DNA from: an uncultured Pseudorhodobacter sp.
Lineage (GTDB): Bacteria; Pseudomonadota; Alphaproteobacteria; Rhodobacterales; Rhodobacteraceae
Assembly (NCBI GenBank): GCA_945957495.1
Contig: CAMFLG010000214.1
Location: 1-6,043, forward strand
Length of the DNA: 6,043 nucleotides
Direction of reading: 5' to 3'
Numbering within the stretch: position 1 is the first letter of the stretch; every line of letters begins with the position of its first letter. Position numbers and translations under genes: made by a program. This document shows, in pieces, positions 1 to 5,578 of the stretch. The notes beneath the pieces are model-generated. The model saw nothing but the letters and a program-made list of their open reading frames with translations, was not told where the DNA came from and did not search any database.

Positions 1-28
1 CAGAGGATGCGGCAGATTGCAAAACCGG

Positions 29-277
29 TCAGCGCGCCGCGTCATGTTCGGGGTCAGCGCCCGGCACGGGATCATAGCCCGATCCGCCCCAGGGGTGGCA
101 GCGGCAGATGCGATGCGCGGCCAGATAGCTGCCCTTCACGGCGCCATGGCGTTCCAGCGCCTCTAGCGCATAAACCGAACAGGTGGGCTGAAACCGGCAG
201 CCATTGCCGACCCAGGGGCTTAGAACCAGCCGATAGGCACGCACAGGCAGCGCGACGATCTGTGCCAGCGGGGTCAT
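29..277 (-). CDS. yidD: Membrane protein insertion efficiency factor YidD
   Basis: YidD is a small, membrane-associated protein that assists YidC/Sec-dependent insertion of inner-membrane proteins. The 82-residue product has the family's near-invariant core: SPWVGNGCRFQPTCS (residues 20-34), then YALEALERHGAVKGS (36-50), then RCHPWGGSGYDPVP (59-72). Cysteines 27, 33 and 60 sit at the usual places and C58 is an additional one. An N-terminal amphipathic stretch (residues 3-19) precedes the core. The length is normal for the family. The start ATG overlaps the rnpA stop as ATGA (277-274), which indicates translational coupling. A Shine-Dalgarno-like AAGG (complement of 285-288) lies 7 bases upstream. 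In many bacteria yidC follows, but the 28 bases left of this gene show no start codon, so the neighbour lies outside the window. Confidence 0.96.
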   Translation of the reverse strand: MTPLAQIVALPVRAYRLVLSPWVGNGCRFQPTCSVYALEALERHGAVKGSYLAAHRICRCHPWGGSGYDPVPGADPEHDAAR

Positions 278-690
278 GGCCGCGCCTTGTGGACAGAGCG
301 TAACGCAAAACCCAGGTCGGTCAGCATGTCCTGATAATCGCGGGAAACGGTGGCGTCGGGTTTGGCGACCAGCACATAATCCCAGCCGGGTTGCGCCATG
401 GCGGGCAGGACTTCGCGTGCCAAGGCCCGCATGCGCCGCTTGGCACGATTGCGCGCCACGGCATTGCCGATCTTTTTCGAGGCGGTAAATCCGACGCGCA
501 CCAGCACCGTGCCATCCCCTCGCGCCCGGCCCTGCAGCATGAAGCTGCCCGTGCCCTGCCGCCTGCCCTGTGCGGTGCGCAGGAAATCCGGGCGATTGCG
601 CAAGGTTTCAATCGCGCAAACGGAAACCGCCGGAGGCGCTTCGGACGCTTCGGCGGTGATGCCAATGTCCGATACCTTCGGCGGTGTCAT
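274..690 (-). CDS. rnpA: Ribonuclease P protein component
   Basis: This is the protein subunit of RNase P, which helps the catalytic RNA cleave 5' leaders from precursor tRNAs in the cytoplasm. The 138-residue product carries the family signature VGFTASKKIGNAVARNRAKR (residues 66-85), including the basic RNR helix (RNRAKRRMR, residues 80-88) that contacts RNA. The N-terminal strand region begins at IETLRNRPDFL (28-38). About 27 residues rich in A, P, S and E precede it, so the protein is longer than the usual 110-120 residues. I believe such extensions occur in Rhodobacterales, but this is from memory. The start is supported by GGAG (complement of 698-701) 7 bases upstream. The gene lies 35 bases downstream of rpmH and overlaps yidD by 4 bases, so the three are likely co-transcribed. 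Confidence 0.96.
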   Translation of the reverse strand: MTPPKVSDIGITAEASEAPPAVSVCAIETLRNRPDFLRTAQGRRQGTGSFMLQGRARGDGTVLVRVGFTASKKIGNAVARNRAKRRMRALAREVLPAMAQPGWDYVLVAKPDATVSRDYQDMLTDLGFALRSVHKARP

Positions 691-705
691 TTCGTCACTC
701 CATCA

Positions 706-717
706 GCCCAAAAGGGC
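706..717. repeat. Small hairpin between rpmH and rnpA
   Basis: GCCC-AAAA-GGGC is a perfect 4-bp inverted repeat with a tetraloop, lying in the 35-base gap between rpmH and rnpA and just upstream of the rnpA ribosome binding site (698-701). It could modestly tune read-through or translation of rnpA, whose product is needed in far lower amounts than L34. The stem is short, so chance is a realistic explanation. Confidence 0.3.
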
Positions 718-725
718 CAGAGAGA

Positions 726-860
726 TCAGGCTGACAGCTTTTTGCGGCCCTTGGCGCGGCGCGCAGCCAGCACAAGACGGCCGCCTTTGGTGGCCATGCG
801 GGCGCGGAAGCCGTGACGGCGGGCGCGAACCAGGTTCGACGGTTGAAAAGTGCGCTTCAT
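726..860 (-). CDS. rpmH: 50S ribosomal protein L34 (bL34)
   Basis: This is a 44-residue, very basic protein of the large ribosomal subunit. The sequence starts MKRTFQPSNLVRARRHGFR and ends GRKKLSA. It matches the L34 consensus (MKRTFQPS, then RKRRHGFRARM, then GRxVLxxRRxKGRxxLSA) over its full length and is the normal size. An upstream in-frame start would add 16 residues, but it has no support. The ATG at 860 is preceded 6 bases away by a GGAG Shine-Dalgarno sequence and gives exactly the conserved N-terminus. It is the first gene of the rpmH-rnpA-yidD cluster. It has a candidate promoter about 65 bases upstream and is divergent from the membrane-protein gene on the other strand. Confidence 0.98.
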   Translation of the reverse strand: MKRTFQPSNLVRARRHGFRARMATKGGRLVLAARRAKGRKKLSA

Positions 861-866
861 CGCGGT

Positions 867-870
867 CTCC
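867..870 (-). promoter_or_regulatory. rpmH ribosome binding site
   Basis: GGAG on the minus strand lies 6 bases before the ATG at 860. It fixes the rpmH start and excludes the longer reading frame beginning at 908. Confidence 0.7.
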
Positions 871-923
871 ATCAGACAGTGCCCCGGACCCGAAGGATTC
901 GAGGACATAAACTTGAAGCCCGT

Positions 924-952
924 CCTTTAGGGGGGGATCGCCGACAAGTCAA
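924..952 (-). promoter_or_regulatory. Candidate sigma-70-type promoter for rpmH-rnpA-yidD
   Basis: On the minus strand, TTGACT (952-947, five of six matches to TTGACA) is followed after exactly 17 bases by TAAAGG (929-924, weak as a -10 element). The spacer ends in a run of seven C and the discriminator after the -10 is GC-rich (ACGGGC), as is common for growth-regulated promoters of ribosomal genes. Transcription would start near 917 and give a leader of roughly 55-60 bases before rpmH. The hexamers and spacing are seen directly; promoter activity is inferred. Confidence 0.45.
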
Positions 953-960
953 CGCAAGTC
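945..960. repeat. Direct repeat CAAGTC-N4-CAAGTC at the rpmH -35 region
   Basis: CAAGTC occurs at 945-950 and again at 955-960, a 10-base period that places both copies on the same face of the helix. The first copy overlaps the candidate rpmH -35 hexamer. A regulator half-site pair is possible. The units are only six bases long and no known motif was recognised. Confidence 0.35.
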
Positions 961-1093
961 CTGCGAGAATTCTGCAACATTCGCTGATCAACCGTCCGCA
1001 AATGTTTCAGATCCGGGTGCATCCTTGCCGGAAAGCACACGCGCCATCAAGGCCGCGTGAAGCAACTGGCGCTTTGCGGCCAATCCGGCCCAT

Positions 1094-1100
1094 GGTGGAG
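1094..1100 (+). promoter_or_regulatory. Ribosome binding site of the VTT-domain gene
   Basis: GGTGGAG lies 4 bases before the ATG at 1105. It decides in favour of this start over an in-frame ATG at 1057 without a recognisable site. Nearby ATGs at 1117 and 1120 remain possible. Confidence 0.55.
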
Positions 1101-1104
1101 GCAG

Positions 1105-1833
1105 ATGACAGGACCAATGATGACCCGCCCGAACGCCTTTGCCCGCAGACTGCCCTTTCTGCTGATTCTCGCCTGCGCTGCGGCGGGGGTGATCTTTTTG
1201 CGCGACAGGATCAGCTTTGACGCGCTGGCGCGGCACGGTGCCGAACTGCAGGCGTTCCGGGATGCCAATTACCTGTGGGCCAGCCTTGGCTTCATCGCCG
1301 TCTACATCGCCACGGTTGCCTTCAGCCTGCCCGGGGCGACCATTGTCACACTGGCCGGGGGCTTTCTGTTCGGGGTGTTTCCCGGGGTGATCTACAATGT
1401 GGGCGGCGCAACCGTCGGGGCCGCGTTGGTGTTTATGGCGGCGCGGGCGGGGTTTGGCACTGATCTGGCCGCAGGGGTGCAGACGCGGGGCGGCACAGCC
1501 GCGCGGATGCAGGTGGCCTTGCAGGAAAACCAATGGTCCGCCCTGCTGATCATGCGGTTCCTGCCGATCCTGCCGTTTTTTCTGGTCAACCTGATCGCCG
1601 CCTCTGTCGGGGTGCGGTTGCGTCCCTTTGTCATAACGACAATGCTGGGCATCATCCCGGCGAGCCTGGTCTTTACCTCGATCGGGGCGGGGCTTGGCGA
1701 TGTGCTTGCGGCAGGCGAGGCGCCCGATCTGGGCATCATATTCACCCCGCCCATTTTGCTGCCCCTGCTGGGTCTGGCCGCATTGGCTGCCTTGCCAGTG
1801 CTGGTGAAGGTGTTGCGGGGCAAGGAGTTCTGA
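1105..1833 (+). CDS. TVP38/TMEM64 family (VTT-domain) membrane protein
   Basis: This is an integral inner-membrane protein of the VTT (SNARE-associated/DedA-related) superfamily. Eukaryotic members such as TMEM41B and VMP1 are lipid scramblases, and bacterial DedA proteins have been linked to lipid-carrier flipping. The role of this subgroup is unknown. The 242-residue product has a first helix at about 14-32. The VTT core follows: FSLPGATIVTLAGGFLFG (73-90), VGGATVGAALVFMAAR (99-114), then RFLPILPFFLVNLIAA (151-166), the typical R-F-x-P-x-x-P-F-x-x-x-N re-entrant signature. Next come GIIPASLVF (182-190) and a last helix at about 214-235. The start at 1105 is chosen for its ribosome binding site. 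The stop is only two bases before the next start, so it is tightly coupled to the flavoprotein gene. The two families occur together and also fused in other bacteria. Confidence 0.9.
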   Translation: MTGPMMTRPNAFARRLPFLLILACAAAGVIFLRDRISFDALARHGAELQAFRDANYLWASLGFIAVYIATVAFSLPGATIVTLAGGFLFGVFPGVIYNVGGATVGAALVFMAARAGFGTDLAAGVQTRGGTAARMQVALQENQWSALLIMRFLPILPFFLVNLIAASVGVRLRPFVITTMLGIIPASLVFTSIGAGLGDVLAAGEAPDLGIIFTPPILLPLLGLAALAALPVLVKVLRGKEF

Positions 1834-1835
1834 GG

Positions 1836-3251
1836 ATGGAAAAGATCACCACGGACATCTGCATCATCGGCGCTGGGTCAGGTGGCCTGTCGGTGGCGGC
1901 CGGGGCGGCGCAGATGGGCGCGCGCGTTGTGCTGATCGAGGGGGGCGAGATGGGCGGCGATTGCCTGAACGCCGGCTGTGTGCCCTCCAAATCCCTGATC
2001 GCCGCCGCCAAACGGGCCGAGGTGCAGCGGAAGGGCGGCTTGGGCGTGGCGGGGCACGCCCCCGGGATTGATTTTGCCGCCGTCAAGGATGCCGTCGCCG
2101 CCACAATCGCCCGCATCGCGCCGGTGGACAGTCAAGAGCGGTTTGAAGGTTTCGGCGTTAGCGTGATCCGCGATTGGGCAAAGTTCGTCTCTCCGCGCGA
2201 AGTGCAGGCGGGTGGGCGCATCATCCGCGCCCGCCGCTTTGTCATCGCCACCGGGTCACGCCCGTTTGTGCCGGATGTGCCGGGGCTGGATGCGATTCCC
2301 TATCTGACCAACGAGACGATCTTCGCGCAGCGCGAGCGGCCAGAGCATCTGCTGATTCTGGGGGGCGGGCCGATCGGGATAGAAATGGCGCAGGCGCATC
2401 GGCGGCTGGGCTGCGCGGTGACGGTGATCCAGAAATCCACCATCCTGCCGCGCGACGATGCCGATGCGCGCGATGTGGTGCGCGCCGCCTTGCGGACAGA
2501 GGGGGTCGTCTTGCGCGAAGGCCGCACTGTGGTGAGGCTGCGCAAGCTGGGGTCGGGGATCGAGGCGGTTCTGGATGATGGCGAGGCGATCACAGCCTCG
2601 CATCTGCTGGTCGCTACTGGCCGCAAGGTGGCGCTGGAGGCGTTGGATCTGACGGCGGCTGGGGTGGCGCACAGCGCCAAAGGCGTCGCCGTGGGCCCCA
2701 ACCTGCGCAGCAGCAACCGCCGCGTCTATGCGGTGGGCGATGCGGCGGGGGCAGAGCAATTCACCCATGTGGCAGGGGCGCATGCCGGGGTGGTGATCCG
2801 CCAGATGCTGTTCGGCCTGCCCGCCCGCGCCGAAACACGCGTGGTGCCGCGCGTCACCTACACCGACCCAGAACTGGCGCAGGTTGGCCTGACCGAGGCA
2901 GAGGCGCGTGCGGCACATGGCGACGCGCTGCAGGTGATCCGTCAGGACTTTGCCCACAACGACCGCGCCCAGACCGAAGGCGCGCCGGACGGGTTTCTGA
3001 AACTGATGCTGGTCAAATCCCGACCCATCGGCGTGACAATCGTAGGGCCACAGGCAGGAGAGCTGATCGGGCTTTGGGCCTTGATGATGCAGGCGAAAAT
3101 CGGGCTTGCTACGCTTTCCGGCACCATCCTGCCCTACCCGACGCGGGCAGAGATTTCGAAACGCGCGGCAGGGGCCTATTTCTCTCCCAAACTCTTTGAT
3201 AATGCTGGGGTGAAACGGATGGTTCGGATGGTGCAACGCCTGCTGCCGTGA
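1836..3251 (+). CDS. FAD-dependent pyridine nucleotide-disulfide oxidoreductase (mercuric reductase-like, non-MerA)
   Basis: This is a cytoplasmic class I flavoprotein disulfide reductase of 471 residues, the usual length for dihydrolipoamide dehydrogenase relatives. Visible elements in order are: FAD-binding GAGSGG (12-17) with ribose-binding E35; redox-active C43-L-N-A-G-C48 followed by VPSK; ATG at 138-140; NAD(P)-binding GGGPIGIE (176-183); second FAD motif VYAVGD (297-302); and a dimerisation domain from about 336 with HNDRAQ (374-379). At the C-terminal active site PYPTRAE (433-439), Y434 stands where lipoamide dehydrogenase has His, while E439 is kept. Mercuric reductase also has Tyr there, but the C-terminal cysteine pair and the N-terminal metal-binding domain of MerA are absent, so I do not call it MerA. 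The substrate is unknown. The ATG at 1836 has AAGGAG 8 bases upstream (1822-1827). The open frame upstream of it overlaps the VTT gene and is a shadow. Confidence 0.93.
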   Translation: MEKITTDICIIGAGSGGLSVAAGAAQMGARVVLIEGGEMGGDCLNAGCVPSKSLIAAAKRAEVQRKGGLGVAGHAPGIDFAAVKDAVAATIARIAPVDSQERFEGFGVSVIRDWAKFVSPREVQAGGRIIRARRFVIATGSRPFVPDVPGLDAIPYLTNETIFAQRERPEHLLILGGGPIGIEMAQAHRRLGCAVTVIQKSTILPRDDADARDVVRAALRTEGVVLREGRTVVRLRKLGSGIEAVLDDGEAITASHLLVATGRKVALEALDLTAAGVAHSAKGVAVGPNLRSSNRRVYAVGDAAGAEQFTHVAGAHAGVVIRQMLFGLPARAETRVVPRVTYTDPELAQVGLTEAEARAAHGDALQVIRQDFAHNDRAQTEGAPDGFLKLMLVKSRPIGVTIVGPQAGELIGLWALMMQAKIGLATLSGTILPYPTRAEISKRAAGAYFSPKLFDNAGVKRMVRMVQRLLP

Positions 3252-3296
3252 GGTATTTTCAGGTCTTTGACCGCAAAGGAATTGAGCCGCAGCGAT

Positions 3297-3301
3297 GAGG
3301 A
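3297..3301 (+). promoter_or_regulatory. Ribosome binding site deciding the kinase start
   Basis: GAGGA lies 4 bases before GTG at 3306. The longer in-frame alternatives, TTG at 3267 and TTG at 3282, have no well-spaced site, so GTG 3306 is preferred. Confidence 0.5.
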
Positions 3302-3305
3302 CGGC

Positions 3306-4727
3306 GTGACAGCAAGACCGACCGGATTTCTGAACACCCTGTCCGGGCGGTTCCTGATGCTGACCGTCGGCTTTGTCATGCTGGCCGAAGTGTTGATCTT
3401 CGTGCCCTCGATTGCGCGGTTCCGGGCGGATTTCCTGACGATGCGGCTGGAAAAGGCGCAGATCGCCTCGCTGGCGCAGCTTGCCGCCAATGACATGGTT
3501 ACGCCAGAGCTGGAAAAGGAACTTCTGGCCAATGCCGAGGTGTATAACGTCGTGCTGCGGCGCGACCAGGTGCGGCAGTTGGTGCTGTCGTCGGAAATCC
3601 CCAAGCCCATCGCCAACACCTATGACCTGCGCGAGGCTGGCCCGTGGGAATTGATCCGTGACGCCTTTGCGGCCCTGCTGGACCCGAACGACCGTATCAT
3701 CCGCGTCATCGGCTATCCGGTGCAGTCGGCGGGGCTTCTGATCGAAATCACCATGGATTCCGCGCCGCTGCGCACGGCGATGCTGGATTATGGCGGGCGC
3801 ATCCTGCTGCTGTCGGCGCTGATTTCCGTTGTCACGGCGTTCCTTCTGTTTGTGGCAGTGCAGCGCCTGATCGTGTTGCCGATCCGCCGGGTGGTCAGCC
3901 ATATGACCGCCTATGCCGAGGCGCCGGAAGACGCCCGCCGGGTGATCGCGCCAACCTCGCGGGTGGTCGAATTGCGCGACGCCGAAGAGGCGATGCAGTC
4001 GATGCAGACGCAGCTGACCGGATCGCTGCGGCAAAAGGAACGGCTGGCGCAACTGGGCGGGGCCGTGGCCAAGATCAGCCATGATCTGCGCAACATCCTG
4101 ACCACGGCGCAACTCTTTGCCGACCGTATCGAAGGCAGCGCCGATCCGATGGTGGCGCGCGCGGCTCCGAAACTGGTCGGGTCCATCGCCCGCGCCGTGT
4201 CCTTGTGCGAATCCACGCTGGCCTTTGGCAAGGCAGAGGAGCCCAGCCCGCAGCTGCGTGAGGTCAATCTGGCCGCCCTTGCCGAAGAGGTGGCCGAAGG
4301 CGAAGGCATGGCTGCCGACAGCGTCGTCACCTGCCTGATCGAGGTGCCGGAAAACCTGAATGTCCGGGCCGACTATGAACAGTTGTTCCGGGTGCTGGCG
4401 AACCTGCTGCGCAACGCCCGACAGGCGATCGAAGCCACAGGCAAGGAAGGCAGCATCGAAATTTCCGCAGGCGAAACGGCGTCGGATTGGTGGATTCGCG
4501 TTGGCGATACCGGCCCCGGCCTGCCCGAACGCGCGCGCGAGCATCTGTTCGAGGCGTTTCAGGGCGGCGCGCGCAAGGGCGGCACCGGCCTTGGCCTGGC
4601 CATCGCCTCGGAATTGATCCGCGGCCACGGCGGCAGGCTGGAACTGGCCCGCAGCGATCAGGATGGCACCGAATTTGTAATCTATCTGCCAAAGGCCATC
4701 GTCAAACCAGTGGCCGATCCGGGCTGA
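3306..4727 (+). CDS. Membrane sensor histidine kinase
   Basis: This is a two-component sensor kinase that autophosphorylates on His and passes the phosphate to an unidentified response regulator. The 473 residues show a first transmembrane helix (about 16-36), a roughly 125-residue periplasmic region without cysteines or a recognised sensor fold, and a second helix (about 165-187). A HAMP-like linker follows (188-240). The H-box is ISHDLRN (257-263, phospho-acceptor H259). The catalytic domain has the N-box NLLRNARQAIE (366-376), G1 DTGPGLP (401-407), F-box LFEAF (414-418) and G2 KGGTGLGLAI (424-433). All key residues are present, so it should be active. The HDLRN form of the H-box points to an HPK4-like kinase. 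It starts 54 bases after the flavoprotein gene, on the same strand with no obvious terminator between, so co-transcription is likely. TTG at 3267 would add 13 residues. No receiver-domain gene lies in the window. Confidence 0.92.
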   Translation: MTARPTGFLNTLSGRFLMLTVGFVMLAEVLIFVPSIARFRADFLTMRLEKAQIASLAQLAANDMVTPELEKELLANAEVYNVVLRRDQVRQLVLSSEIPKPIANTYDLREAGPWELIRDAFAALLDPNDRIIRVIGYPVQSAGLLIEITMDSAPLRTAMLDYGGRILLLSALISVVTAFLLFVAVQRLIVLPIRRVVSHMTAYAEAPEDARRVIAPTSRVVELRDAEEAMQSMQTQLTGSLRQKERLAQLGGAVAKISHDLRNILTTAQLFADRIEGSADPMVARAAPKLVGSIARAVSLCESTLAFGKAEEPSPQLREVNLAALAEEVAEGEGMAADSVVTCLIEVPENLNVRADYEQLFRVLANLLRNARQAIEATGKEGSIEISAGETASDWWIRVGDTGPGLPERAREHLFEAFQGGARKGGTGLGLAIASELIRGHGGRLELARSDQDGTEFVIYLPKAIVKPVADPG

Positions 4728-4810
4728 CGGCCAAGCCACCCCAAAACCCCGGTCGCCAGAATTTTGCGCACCGGCGGCAGAACTCGTTGCACAAATGCGT
4801 TGAATAGCCC

Positions 4811-4839
4811 TTGCAATGCCCCGACTGGGGGGCTAAATG
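4811..4839 (+). promoter_or_regulatory. Possible promoter of tRNA-Arg, overlapping a G/C hairpin
   Basis: TTGCAA (4811-4816) and TAAATG (4834-4839) are 17 bases apart and precede a GC-rich discriminator (CACGCCC). They would start transcription only a few bases before the tRNA, like the candidate rpmH promoter (TTGACT, 17 bases, TAAAGG, GC-rich). The spacer contains CCCC-GACT-GGGG (4819-4830), which with flanking AGCC/GGCT (4806-4809/4831-4834) could form a bulged hairpin. That hairpin might instead act as a weak terminator for the kinase operon, although no T run follows it. Both -10 elements are poor, so confidence is low. Confidence 0.33.
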
Positions 4840-4851
4840 CACGCCCAAGAT

Positions 4852-4928
4852 GGATCCATAGCTCAGCTGGATAGAGCATCAGACTACGAATCTGAGGGTC
4901 GGGCGTTCGAATCGCTCTGGGTCCACCA
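4852..4928 (+). tRNA. tRNA-Arg (anticodon ACG)
   Basis: All arms fold. The acceptor GGATCCA (4852-4858) pairs with TGGGTCC (4918-4924) with one G-T pair. The D stem is GCTC/GAGC. The anticodon stem TCAGA/TCTGA encloses the loop CTACGAA with anticodon ACG at 4886-4888. A five-base variable region GGGTC follows. The T stem GGGCG/CGCTC has loop TTCGAAT. The discriminator is A4925 and CCA is encoded (4926-4928). The total is 77 bases. Bacterial ACG is normally edited to ICG by TadA so that it reads CGU, CGC and CGA. The 3' half is a common integrase target, and an integrase remnant does lie just downstream. Confidence 0.97.
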
Positions 4929-4939
4929 TCTTTCCCTTT

Positions 4940-5061
4940 GAAATCAATGTGCGGTCTATAGGTCGATTGACCGCAATTTGGCATTTGGTTCGCAAAGTCT
5001 GTTGCCGATGCGTTCTGGAATGTCGCCAACACCGCCTTTGAAAGCGCGGGGTGAGCATGCG
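4940..5061 (-). other. Integrase-side remnant DNA, possible C-terminal tail
   Basis: This stretch between the tRNA and the recognisable integrase is less GC-rich than the rest of the window. In one minus-strand frame it encodes ALSKAVLATFQNASATDF and onward to DFKGKDGG, which has the look of the variable C-terminal tail found on tRNA-targeting integrases. That would mean the catalytic domain was lost by an internal deletion that joined the core-binding region to the tail. The likeness is from memory and weak. The same frame runs on through the antisense of the tRNA, which is not real coding. Confidence 0.3.
4950..4975. repeat. Inverted repeat downstream of tRNA-Arg
   Basis: TGCGGTC (4950-4956) and GACCGCA (4969-4975) form a perfect 7-bp stem around a 12-base loop. 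A nested alternative GGTC-GATT-GACC (4961-4972) shares the right arm. It starts 22 bases after the tRNA 3' end. It could help end the tRNA transcript or be a recombinase or excisionase site left by the element. There is no T run after it, so an intrinsic terminator is not supported. Confidence 0.4.
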
Positions 5062-5576
5062 TTGCAACTCGCCAGGGGCGTTCTGCCTGAACCGCGCGAC
5101 ATCGCGCGCCGCCCAGATAATGTCCGACCTGTCTGATTTGTGCCGCGTCTGAAGCCCATGATCGGATTGCGATCAATTCGTCCTTCCTCCACCGCATAGG
5201 AAAGTACCGCCGAAAGGACGGGAAGGCGATTGTCTGCCTCCCGCGGCGTGGTTTCAAAGATATTCTCTTGGCAGTCGATAAAAACGCCGCGGACTTTTGG
5301 GCTTTCGACTGCCTTTGTCGGCATCTCCCCGGATTCGGCATCAAGGTGGCGTAGCATTCGCCGGTGTTCTGCCCTTGCGCGCTCTGCTTTCGCCTTGGTG
5401 AACATCGGCCTGCCCAAGTATTCTCGGATAAGGGCTGTGATCGTTTCCGTTTCTTTTGGGGCCAGCCGCTCGGCTTGGATGTATCCATCCAGAACCTCGG
5501 GCCTGCCATACCCGCCGTGCAACCTTTCAACGCCTTTTGCGTGTTCCCAGCGTGGCAGCCTTCGGAACGCTGATCA
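5062..5576 (-). pseudogene. Truncated, frameshifted tyrosine-recombinase integrase
   Basis: This is the remnant of a phage or island integrase. From the minus-strand stop at 5576, the frame encodes an N-terminal-arm-like stretch (RLHGGYGRPEVLDGYIQAE), then a core-binding domain with VRGVFIDCQENIFETTPREA, DNRLPVLSAVLSYAVEEGRI and DRNPIMGFRRG. Family members usually have Trp where this one has Cys after VFID. After FRR the frame changes: SDRSDIIWAARDVARF continues in another frame from 5136, so one base has been lost between about 5144 and 5137. Homology stops at GELQ (5062), before any of the catalytic R-K-H-R-H-Y residues. There is no ATG start, and the only in-frame candidate is a TTG at 5522. 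The gene is therefore missing its 5' end and catalytic domain and cannot be active. It lies 134 bases beyond tRNA-Arg, as expected for an element integrated there. Confidence 0.8.
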
Positions 5577-5578
5577 AT

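Noticed and set aside
391..910. Plus-strand open frames opposite rnpA and rpmH
   Set aside because: They overlap conserved genes on the other strand, are arginine-rich without domains, and have no ribosome binding site support.
964..975. AGAATTCT palindrome (966-973) in the divergent intergenic region
   Set aside because: It is a perfect 8-base palindrome but does not extend, has no recognised regulator motif, and is expected by chance at this length.
861..1104. Chromosome origin next to rpmH
   Set aside because: No TTATCCACA-like DnaA boxes or AT-rich unwinding region were seen, dnaA is not adjacent, and rpmH is often not at the origin in Alphaproteobacteria.
1533..1835. 101-codon N-terminal extension of the flavoprotein frame
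   Set aside because: It overlaps the VTT gene in another frame, and the ATG at 1836 has a strong ribosome binding site and gives the normal family N-terminus.
1836..3251. Mercuric reductase (merA) call
   Set aside because: It has the matching Tyr but lacks the C-terminal cysteine pair and the N-terminal metal-binding domain, and no merR, merT or merP genes are nearby.
2256..4739. Very long 827-codon open frame on the minus strand, antisense to the flavoprotein and kinase genes
   Set aside because: It mirrors two genes with clear motifs in the other strand. Its product is rich in H, Q and R with no domain order, as expected from antisense reading of high-GC codons. Such long shadows are common at this base composition.
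4682..5530. Minus-strand frame of 282 codons covering the kinase end, tRNA antisense and integrase region
   Set aside because: The stretch around RAIRTPDPQIRS is the well-known false translation of a tRNA in antisense. The frame crosses a real tRNA and the integrase in the wrong frame. Only its short middle part is considered, as a possible integrase tail.
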